Notes under the pieces: generated by a model | The model's input: only the letters and a program-made list of their open reading frames with translations | The model's database searches: none | Told to the model about the DNA's origin: nothing | Part shown: piece by piece, positions 12,697 through 19,286 of the stretch | Numbering within the stretch: the stretch's first letter is position 1 | Layout: every line of letters begins with the position of its first letter | Position numbers and translations under genes: made by a program | From: GWB1-37-8 sp964646925 | Lineage (GTDB): Bacteria > Patescibacteriota > Microgenomatia > Levybacterales > UBA12049 | Length of the DNA stretch: 22,306 bases | Direction: 5' to 3' | Assembly: GCA_964646925.1 (NCBI GenBank) | Contig: CAZYIC010000015.1 | Span: 1 to 22,306 of the forward strand

Positions 12697-15144
12697 TTAT
12701 TTTGGGGTCAAGTTGAGAATTGCTTCTCTTGATTTTTGGATAATTTCACCGGGTGTTTCTGTTGTAAATTCTATTGGCTTGCCAAAAATAACCGTACATT
12801 CCCCTTTTTTGGGATACTTTGCGCCTCTGGGGTAAATTTTATCCATGCCGACAATTTTAATCGGAACAACAGGCACCTGAAGCTCTTTGACTATCAGTCC
12901 CAAACCCGACATAAAATCCTGAAGTTTACCATCTCTGGTTCTGGATCCCTCCGGAAAGATTAGAATACTAACCCCCTCATCAACAAGACTACCCATAAAC
13001 GATAGGCTTTTTCTAAATCCTGATTTTTGAGGAAGCAAAAACGTATTAAATGCAATCATTGCATAAGGAAAAAGTATTTTGTTAAACAATGGGGTCCCTT
13101 TCTCGCTAAAGAAGAACTCCTCTCTTGTTGCGCTAGCAATATCGTATCTAATGCGACGCGGCAAAGAATACATAATCGCCGGCTGATCAAGATAGCTTAC
13201 ATGATTGGAAATAAAAACAGCCGGCCCCTTCATGTTTTCCAAATTCGAAAGACCTTTTACTTTTAAATCAAAAAACAAATTGGAAAAAGGTTTTTGAAAA
13301 ACAGTATCTAAAGCCTCTCTAATTGAACGCCCCAGAGGATTGTTTAGCCATAGCCAAAGCCCTCTTTGTTTTTTTGTTTTTTCTCTTTTTTCAAGAAGTT
13401 TCCTTAAATCCGAAACAGTTGTTTTTTGATTTATAATTGTGTCTTCCAAATCTACTCTATATTCCTGTTCCAAATAATTTACTAATTCAAGTCTAGATAA
13501 AGAGTTAAGGCCTAAATCAGATGTTAGAATCGAATTCTCCTTAATTTCCGACCCTTGCTTCCTGCTGACATTTGCAAGAATGGAGATAAGGGAATCGCTG
13601 ACAATGCCATTTTCTTTTTTACCTCCCCTTAATAGTCTTTCTTTTACTTTAAATTTTTGAATTTTTAAGGTAGTCGTTCTTGGGAAATCAAAGTCCTTCC
13701 ATAGTGAAAATCCCTCGATTTGCTGCAGAGGATCCAATTTTTCATTTGCAGATTTTATAATTTTGCTAACATCCGCATTTTTCTTACTAAGAAGCAGTAC
13801 TGCATGAACCCCTTCTCCTTCGCCTTTATCAAGACCTATAATACATGAATCTTTCACGCCATCTATTTTGTTAACAACAACTTCGATTTCATCAGGATAA
13901 ACATTAATTCCCGACGCATTCACAATCACATCTTTTTTTCTGCCTTTTATAAAAAGATGTCCATTTTCGTCGATTTTTGCAAAATCACCCGTCCTAAACC
14001 ACCCGTCCTTGAAAGCTTTTTGTGACTCTTGCGGGTTTTTATAATACCCCGAAAAAACATTCTCTCCTTTTACCAAAAGCTCTTGATTGTCAAGTTTGAT
14101 CTTCAGATCTTTAAGAGTCTTTCCAACAGATCCCGGAATTTGCTCTCCAAACGTATTCGCAGAAATTATCGGAGAGCATTCTGTTAATCCGTATCCTTCG
14201 ATCACTTTAATTCCCATTTCTTTCCAGAATATAAAAACATCTACCGGCAAAGCTGCTCCTCCCGAAATAAACATTTGGAAATTACTCCCAAACTTTTTAC
14301 GTATAAAAGGAGAAATAATTTTCCTTAAAAATCCCGAGCCCAAAAAAACATTTAAATGCTTGACGGCAAGCTCTCTTTCAATTGTATTTTTTAATAAAGA
14401 AAGGAATTTGGGAACGGTCAGCATCGCGCAAATCTTTTCATATTTAAATGCTTCCATAATGCTTGAGGGTTTTATAGTTCTCAGATAAATAATCTTATCT
14501 CCCCTGAAAAGCGGGATCAGAAATCCGGCTGTTTGCTCAAACATATGGGACAAAGGCAAAACGGATAAAAAATTAAAAGGTTTTGGGAGCGAAATATGAT
14601 TGCATGCGCCTAAAATATTTGAAACAATATTTCTGTGAGTTAAAATCACTCCTTTCGGATCCCCTGTTGTGCCGGATGTGTAAACAATCTCCGCAATATC
14701 GTCAGATTTAATTGCAGGTAATTTTTCGATTGGTTTTTGGGATTTTAATAAAAAATTCAGGTCTTCAATTATTGTTGTTCGTAAACCGCCTGATGGCGGA
14801 AGCTTTTCGAACTTATAAATACTTTGAATAATAAATTTTGCGCCTGAAAGATTCACTATAGTTTCCGCCCTCTTTTTTCCGGAAGCAAAATCTATCGGAA
14901 CAACAATCCCGCCAATTAGCAAAATTCCAAAATAGGAAACTGCCCAAAAGGGATCATTTGGCGCCCATATGGCAACCCTGTCTCCCCTTTTTATACCCTG
15001 GTGTAAAAGATATGCGGCCATTTTCAAAGAAGAAGAATAAAGTACGGGATAAGTAAATGTAAATCTTCTTACTCCGGTTCTGTAAACAAAAACCTCCGAA
15101 TCCCTATTTTTAAAAGATTTAAACAGGTCAATAAGTGTTTTCAT
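12697..15144 (-). CDS. Three-domain acyl ligase - acyl carrier - acyltransferase
   Basis: This 815-residue protein appears to activate a fatty acid, load it on its own carrier domain and transfer it to a glycerolipid. Domain 1 (about 1-510) is an AMP-forming acyl-ligase with YTSGTTGDPKG (155-165), EGYGLTECSP and GWFRTGDFAKID. Domain 2 (about 515-585) is an acyl carrier domain with Ser548 in DLGLNSLSRLEL as phosphopantetheine site (Asn replaces the usual Asp). Domain 3 (about 620-815) is a PlsC-type acyltransferase with NHVSYLD (His648, Asp653) and FPEGSRTRDG. The order resembles Aas-like proteins but with a built-in carrier. Its start overlaps acpS by four bases, which fits modification of the carrier by that product. 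A mini-palindrome is translated as LPPSGG at 115-120. Whether the acyl donor is scavenged is inference. Confidence 0.9.
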   Translation of the reverse strand: MKTLIDLFKSFKNRDSEVFVYRTGVRRFTFTYPVLYSSSLKMAAYLLHQGIKRGDRVAIWAPNDPFWAVSYFGILLIGGIVVPIDFASGKKRAETIVNLSGAKFIIQSIYKFEKLPPSGGLRTTIIEDLNFLLKSQKPIEKLPAIKSDDIAEIVYTSGTTGDPKGVILTHRNIVSNILGACNHISLPKPFNFLSVLPLSHMFEQTAGFLIPLFRGDKIIYLRTIKPSSIMEAFKYEKICAMLTVPKFLSLLKNTIERELAVKHLNVFLGSGFLRKIISPFIRKKFGSNFQMFISGGAALPVDVFIFWKEMGIKVIEGYGLTECSPIISANTFGEQIPGSVGKTLKDLKIKLDNQELLVKGENVFSGYYKNPQESQKAFKDGWFRTGDFAKIDENGHLFIKGRKKDVIVNASGINVYPDEIEVVVNKIDGVKDSCIIGLDKGEGEGVHAVLLLSKKNADVSKIIKSANEKLDPLQQIEGFSLWKDFDFPRTTTLKIQKFKVKERLLRGGKKENGIVSDSLISILANVSRKQGSEIKENSILTSDLGLNSLSRLELVNYLEQEYRVDLEDTIINQKTTVSDLRKLLEKREKTKKQRGLWLWLNNPLGRSIREALDTVFQKPFSNLFFDLKVKGLSNLENMKGPAVFISNHVSYLDQPAIMYSLPRRIRYDIASATREEFFFSEKGTPLFNKILFPYAMIAFNTFLLPQKSGFRKSLSFMGSLVDEGVSILIFPEGSRTRDGKLQDFMSGLGLIVKELQVPVVPIKIVGMDKIYPRGAKYPKKGECTVIFGKPIEFTTETPGEIIQKSREAILNLTPK
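14786..14799. repeat. Mini-palindrome in the acyl ligase gene
   Basis: CCGCC-TGAT-GGCGG is a perfect five-base-pair inverted repeat within the ligase domain, translated as PPSGG. It has the same arms as the elements in the second penicillin-binding protein gene and the PP2C-like gene but a different loop. Confidence 0.5.
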
Positions 15145-15452
15145 GAAATAATTACTACTGCAATTGCGTATTCTCCCGCATGGGAAATGCTTACTTCTGC
15201 TTTTTGCTTGTTTTTAATAAATAACGACTTAATTTCCGGTTTTCCGGATTCGGCTTTCTCGATCCAAACAGAAAGCCAGTCTTCTTTCTTGCCGATTGCC
15301 TTGAGAAATGCTTCTTTTGCTGCAAAAATTCCAGCCAAACTTTCCAAAGATTTATTCTGAGAAAGTTCGTGCGATAAAAAGACCTTGCTCAAATCAAGGC
15401 CTTTTAATTTCTTTTCAAATTCGGACAGATAAACTAAATCTATTCCAAGCAT
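15141..15452 (-). CDS. acpS: Holo-[acyl carrier protein] synthase
   Basis: AcpS transfers 4'-phosphopantetheine from coenzyme A to a serine of acyl carrier proteins. The 103-residue protein, slightly short for the family, has GIDLV (Asp5, Mg ligand), GIFAAKEAFLKAIG (Glu47) and the C-terminal VSISHAGEYAIAVV. It overlaps rpe by 13 bases at its start and the acyl ligase by four at its end, so the three are translated from one message. The carrier domain of the adjacent ligase is the obvious substrate; no free ACP gene is in the window. Confidence 0.9.
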   Translation of the reverse strand: MLGIDLVYLSEFEKKLKGLDLSKVFLSHELSQNKSLESLAGIFAAKEAFLKAIGKKEDWLSVWIEKAESGKPEIKSLFIKNKQKAEVSISHAGEYAIAVVIIS

Positions 15453-16075
15453 TTATTAAGAATGTTAAATTGCTCTTGTGGATTTTGATTATTAAAAATA
15501 AAGCTGGTTGAAACGAATCTGGTGGCGCCGGCATTTTTCGCTTGAATAATGACTTGACCATTTATTCCCCCATCAATTTCCAGAACTGGAAATTGACCCT
15601 GAGCTTGTCGAAGGGTCTTAATTTTTGTCAAATATTCCGTATTAAACTCTTGTCCCGATTCCCCCGCTTTAATCGTCATTAATAATAAACAATCCAAATC
15701 CTCATACGGAACTTTAATTGCGGATAAGTCCGTCGGTCCGTCAACTGCCAGCCCTACTTCTCCCAACAATTGTCCCTGAGCAACAAATTCCGCCTGGTCC
15801 GGCATTTTCTCTATTTGACCAATAAATCTTTTAAATCCGGCATCAGCAAAAGGTTTTAGATATTGAATCGGGTTTTCTACCATCATGTGAAGTTCTAAAA
15901 AGAAATCTTGGGAGTATTTGGAAAATGGCTTTGGGTCTAAAAAAGTAAGGTTGGGGGCAAATTTTCCGTCAATAATGTCCACATGAATTGATTTTACAAA
16001 AGGCTTAACAATTTCTATTTTTCTTTCAATCTCGCTCCACTCTTTCTCCAAAATTCCGGGAATAACTTCAAACAT
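15440..16075 (-). CDS. rpe: Ribulose-phosphate 3-epimerase
   Basis: This enzyme interconverts ribulose 5-phosphate and xylulose 5-phosphate in the pentose phosphate pathway. The 211-residue TIM barrel shows the metal ligands His31 and Asp33 in SIHVDIIDG, His63 in LELHMMVENP and Asp168 in EIDGG. Differences from common sequences are IPGILEKEW for the usual IAPSILSAD and TIKAGESGQEF for MTVNPGFGGQ. Residues 154-160 (TLRQAQG) are encoded by a 23 bp palindromic repeat at 15595-15617. It lies six bases after the LytR_C gene and overlaps acpS by 13 bases. Confidence 0.9.
   Translation of the reverse strand: MFEVIPGILEKEWSEIERKIEIVKPFVKSIHVDIIDGKFAPNLTFLDPKPFSKYSQDFFLELHMMVENPIQYLKPFADAGFKRFIGQIEKMPDQAEFVAQGQLLGEVGLAVDGPTDLSAIKVPYEDLDCLLLMTIKAGESGQEFNTEYLTKIKTLRQAQGQFPVLEIDGGINGQVIIQAKNAGATRFVSTSFIFNNQNPQEQFNILNKCLE
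15595..15617. repeat. Palindromic repeat inside rpe
   Basis: The element has inverted ends GACCCT (15595-15600) and AGGGTC (15612-15617) around GAGCTTGTCGAA. It is the same family as the intergenic copy at 12151-12175. In rpe it is translated as TLRQAQGQ just before the strand that carries the metal-binding Asp168. Confidence 0.65.
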
Positions 16076-16081
16076 AATTCG

Positions 16082-16666
16082 CTACTTACCGATAATGACA
16101 AGTGCGTCAGCGGTTGAGGAAGAATCAAGATCAGCTGAAGCGCTTCCAATCGTATAACTAAATCCCAGATCTTTTTTAAGAAGCGCCAAAAAATTAGTTT
16201 TCGTACTTTTAACTTTTATTGTTGCGTTTTCATAGTCAAAATTGTCGGCATTTCCGGTTGAAATAATTTTATATCCAAAACTTTTAAGAATATCCGATCC
16301 CTTGCTCGCTGCTCCTACTTCTCCGCTTCCATTTTGAATTTCAATCGAAAGTGTGCTTCTATCCAGTCCCGTTGCCTGATCTACCGGATTTACCGTAACT
16401 GTTGGAGTAGCGGTCGGGCTCTCCGGCTCACTGGTTGGAGTAGGCGTAGGAGTATCTGTTGGAAATTGATATTCTGTCGGAGTCGGAGTAGTTGCAAGTT
16501 CTTCTATTTTGGTTTCCTGACCGAAAAAGAACTTTTGAGCTGCAAAAATACCGCCCCCAAGCAAGATAAGAAAAATAATTGCAAATAAAAATTTTTTTGA
16601 TTTATTGGAAGTTTGGGGAGTTGAATAATTGAACTGTGCGGGTTGCTGAAACGCTGTTTCTTCCAT
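16082..16666 (-). CDS. Membrane-anchored LytR_C-domain protein
   Basis: The 194-residue protein has a short cytoplasmic N-terminus, one membrane segment (about 25-44), a Pro/Thr-rich linker (about 58-93), and a C-terminal LytR_C-like domain (about 99-194) starting GLDRSTLSIEIQNGSG. LytR_C domains are often found at the ends of cell wall ligases but also alone; their biochemical role is unclear. The last 95 residues are clearly similar to the end of the protein encoded at 19287-20675, including STGNADN, LLKKDL and a terminal IIGK. It leads the operon with rpe, acpS and the acyl ligase, and is divergent from the SpoIID-like gene. Confidence 0.8.
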   Translation of the reverse strand: MEETAFQQPAQFNYSTPQTSNKSKKFLFAIIFLILLGGGIFAAQKFFFGQETKIEELATTPTPTEYQFPTDTPTPTPTSEPESPTATPTVTVNPVDQATGLDRSTLSIEIQNGSGEVGAASKGSDILKSFGYKIISTGNADNFDYENATIKVKSTKTNFLALLKKDLGFSYTIGSASADLDSSSTADALVIIGK

Positions 16667-16676
16667 AATAAACCCA

Positions 16677-16705
16677 ATGATATCAACTTTTCCTTAATTT
16701 TGCAA
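16677..16705 (-). promoter_or_regulatory. Promoter of the LytR_C-rpe-acpS-ligase operon
   Basis: TTGCAA (16700-16705) and TATCAT (16677-16682) are 17 bp apart on the minus strand, with ten bases to the ATG. The -10 region contains the palindrome TGATATCA. Confidence 0.5.
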
Positions 16706-16732
16706 TACGCACAAACTTCGCCGCTATTGTTT

Positions 16733-16749
16733 TTGATATAATGTATCAA
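16733..16749 (+). promoter_or_regulatory. Promoter of the envelope operon with overlapping inverted repeat
   Basis: TGATATAAT (16734-16742) is a perfect extended -10 box 12 bases before the ATG at 16755. It is covered by a perfect inverted repeat TTGATA-N5-TATCAA (16733-16749), a likely operator. Confidence 0.5.
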
Positions 16750-16754
16750 CTCTT

Positions 16755-18464
16755 ATGAAAAAGTCCCTGTGCTTACTTATTGCCATTTTTTCAATAACTG
16801 TTGCTTTTAGTCATACCGACAACATAAAAGCCCAAAACAATGAATGCTCCAATCCCGCAACGCTAAACCTTCCTGCGATCGAACGATGCCTTAACGAAAT
16901 TCAAAAAGCCTATGAAATGTCTGTTAAAGCAACAAAGCCTTTGGAATCTCAATTGCAGAGCATGCAAACTCAAATTACAGGCATTAAAGAAAGGGTTAAG
17001 TCAATTGAAAATGATATTGAGATAAAAAAAGAAAATATTAACGAAGGCTATAAAAATTTGGAGAAACAAGAAAAAATTTTGGAGAGAACAATTAGGGATT
17101 TTTATATAAAAAGCTATTATAATTCTCCAATCGTTGCTTTCTTATCCAGTCAATCTGCCAAAGAAATTACGAGAACTTTAGTATACCAAAAAGCGGCAAC
17201 AGATCAGGACAAAGCAATTATTACAAATATTGCGTTGTCGATTACGGATTTGGAAACAAAAAAACAAAATCTGGAATCGGAGCAAACCAGACTTGCTGTC
17301 GTAAAGGCAGGTCTTGATGAAGAATCTGAAAAAATCGAAGATATTGTTAAGGGTGCGCGAGCATATCAGTCGGTTCTCTCAGGACAAATCGCAAAACTCT
17401 CGGCAAAACAGGAGGAAATTTTAAATACAAAAGCGGGAACTTTTACAACATCTGTCGGAGATGTTCCTTTGGCGGATGATCCCAAAGCCTCCCCAAATTA
17501 TAACCCGGGATTTTCACCAGCTTTTGCCGCATTTTCTTTTGGCGCTTTTACTCACAAAAACGGTATGAGCCAGTACGGAGCCAAAGGACGGGCAGATGTC
17601 GGTCAAAACGCCGAACAAATTCTGGCTTTTTATTATCCCGGATCAACCCTTAACAAGAGCTTTGCAGTTCCGGGAACTATAGATGTTGAAGGTTATGGAA
17701 CCAGGGCTTTTGAAGACGAATACATGAAGCGTATTTATGAAATGCCCAATTCGTTTCCAAAGGAAGCGCTGAAAGCTCAGGCGGTTGCCGCAAGGACATA
17801 TGCAATAAGACGCGGCGGATCTATATGTGCAACCGAATCTTGCCAGGTATATAAAGATGAAAACAAAGGCGGCGCATGGGAAGAAGCAGTTAGCGAAACA
17901 CGAGGCTGGGTACTGGAAGGAGGACCGAATGCCCAATATTCCTCAACAACTGGCGGATATGGAAATAATTCCGGTTGGGATACGACTTCAGGCAGTAAGG
18001 ACACATGGACAGGTGGAGCATATGAGAAGATGGCGGGAAGCCCATGGTTTTACAAAGCCTGGTATACGCAATATTATTCCATATCTTCTGCAACTTGTGG
18101 CCGATCACATCCCTGGCTGAACCTTGAAGAAATGTCAGATATACTCAATGCATATCTAATTCAGAATAAATCGGGTGTTGATAACGGAAGAATTACGCCG
18201 ACAACAACTTCCTGCTGGGGAGGAAATCCGTACTCGATAAGCGAGGCAAGAGATTTGGCTAATTCTGTTGGAGAAGGAAGTATTGGCTCCATCTCAAACG
18301 TATCCGTAACATACAGCACTGACGGAAAAACAGCCAATATTACATTTGACACTAATCGAGGCCATATAACAATAGGGGGATCTGACTTTAAACAAATTTT
18401 TAATTTAAGAGCACCCGGCTATATTTCTTTAAAATCAATCCTTTATAATGTAGAGAGAAAATGA
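16755..18464 (+). CDS. Secreted coiled-coil protein with SpoIID/LytB-like domain
   Basis: The 569-residue protein begins with a signal peptide (about 1-26, ending near KAQ). Residues about 45-225 are heptad-rich and charged, a long coiled coil comparable to the N-terminal regions of PcsB/CwlO-type hydrolases and their regulators. The SpoIID-like domain follows (about 255-565): GAFTHKNGMSQYGAKG, then YEMPNSFPKEALKAQAVAARTYA, where Glu329 matches the catalytic glutamate of SpoIID lytic transglycosylases, and YSSTTGGYG (395-403). SpoIID enzymes cleave glycan strands lacking stem peptides. The pairing of a coiled coil with this domain suggests a regulated hydrolase for septum splitting or wall growth. 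It is the first gene of a four-gene operon and overlaps the next gene by four bases (ATGA). Confidence 0.85.
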   Translation: MKKSLCLLIAIFSITVAFSHTDNIKAQNNECSNPATLNLPAIERCLNEIQKAYEMSVKATKPLESQLQSMQTQITGIKERVKSIENDIEIKKENINEGYKNLEKQEKILERTIRDFYIKSYYNSPIVAFLSSQSAKEITRTLVYQKAATDQDKAIITNIALSITDLETKKQNLESEQTRLAVVKAGLDEESEKIEDIVKGARAYQSVLSGQIAKLSAKQEEILNTKAGTFTTSVGDVPLADDPKASPNYNPGFSPAFAAFSFGAFTHKNGMSQYGAKGRADVGQNAEQILAFYYPGSTLNKSFAVPGTIDVEGYGTRAFEDEYMKRIYEMPNSFPKEALKAQAVAARTYAIRRGGSICATESCQVYKDENKGGAWEEAVSETRGWVLEGGPNAQYSSTTGGYGNNSGWDTTSGSKDTWTGGAYEKMAGSPWFYKAWYTQYYSISSATCGRSHPWLNLEEMSDILNAYLIQNKSGVDNGRITPTTTSCWGGNPYSISEARDLANSVGEGSIGSISNVSVTYSTDGKTANITFDTNRGHITIGGSDFKQIFNLRAPGYISLKSILYNVERK

Positions 18465-19051
18465 ATGACATCTTTGTAGCGCCAAAAAAAACCATTGAGT
18501 CCCATATGAACATCCTGTCCTCTTTTTGTAAAAACCCGGCGGGAGTAAGATTTCAAACTCAAAAACAAGACGAATCAATTATCTTATTTTTACGAGCCCA
18601 TTTTATAACAAATCTTTCATGGATTATTTTAAGTTTAATTCTTGCAATAGTTCCCATAATTATTTTAATTCTTTTACCAAAATTCGGAGTAAATTTTCTC
18701 TCCTCCCCTTTGGCACCCCGCTTCGCAACAATTTATGTTTTATTTTATTATCTTATTGTAATTTCCTATATATTTATAAATTTTCTGCACTGGTTTTATA
18801 ATGTATTTATTGTTTCCTCGGAAAGGGTTGTAGACATAGACTATTCGGAGATTGTGGTGCATAACATTGCGGTTACCAACCTAAGCCATATTGAAGATGT
18901 TAATTACACTCAGTCCGGATTTATCCCTGCCATTTTTAACTATGGGAATGTTTTTGTGCAAACAGCGGGAAACGAGAGGAATTTTGAAGCAGATTCTGTT
19001 CCAAAACCAAGAGAAGCAACTCACATAATTGGAGACCTTATCGGAAAATAA
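18461..19051 (+). CDS. Membrane protein with bacterial PH-like domain
   Basis: The 196-residue protein has a soluble N-terminus of about 45 residues, two membrane helices (about 48-73 and 88-112), and a C-terminal region WFYNVFIVSSERVVDIDY followed by VVHNIAVTNLSHIEDV and GNVFVQTAG. This is typical of bacterial PH-like (DUF304/YdbT-type) domains, which sit on the membrane face. Function is not established. It overlaps the SpoIID-like gene by four bases and is followed by a small membrane protein gene, so it probably belongs to the same envelope complex. Confidence 0.75.
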   Translation: MNDIFVAPKKTIESHMNILSSFCKNPAGVRFQTQKQDESIILFLRAHFITNLSWIILSLILAIVPIIILILLPKFGVNFLSSPLAPRFATIYVLFYYLIVISYIFINFLHWFYNVFIVSSERVVDIDYSEIVVHNIAVTNLSHIEDVNYTQSGFIPAIFNYGNVFVQTAGNERNFEADSVPKPREATHIIGDLIGK

Positions 19052-19055
19052 CAAT

Positions 19056-19283
19056 ATGGATTTAAGTTTTTTAAATTTTTTGCATCCTGCTTTCTGGATT
19101 AAGATAATTACTCTTATTGCAATATTTTTCTATATAATTTTTACATTCATTGTTTTTACTCAAGTCAGAGTCATGGAGCAAATTCTTCACCTCCCCCACG
19201 CCGAAACAATACTTAGAACAATTTCCATAATCAATATCGTTCTTGGAATTTCGCTTTTTGTAATGGCAATTGTTATACTTTAG
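19056..19283 (+). CDS. Small two-helix membrane protein
   Basis: The 75-residue product begins MDLSFLNFLHPAFWIKI and contains two hydrophobic helices (about 12-37 and 54-75) joined by a short loop VRVMEQILHLPHAETILRT. I do not recognise a catalytic motif. Small proteins of this size and pattern are common in Microgenomates-type genomes. I chose the ATG at 19056, directly after the preceding gene, rather than one 27 bases upstream that would overlap it. It lies four bases before the PP2C-like gene and is surely co-transcribed. Confidence 0.65.
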   Translation: MDLSFLNFLHPAFWIKIITLIAIFFYIIFTFIVFTQVRVMEQILHLPHAETILRTISIINIVLGISLFVMAIVIL

Positions 19284-19286
19284 AAA

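Noticed and set aside
17827..18120. An open reading frame of about 97 codons on the plus strand within the SpoIID-like gene
   Set aside because: It is in another frame of a gene with a clear domain match, has no recognisable motif and no promoter or ribosome binding site of its own.
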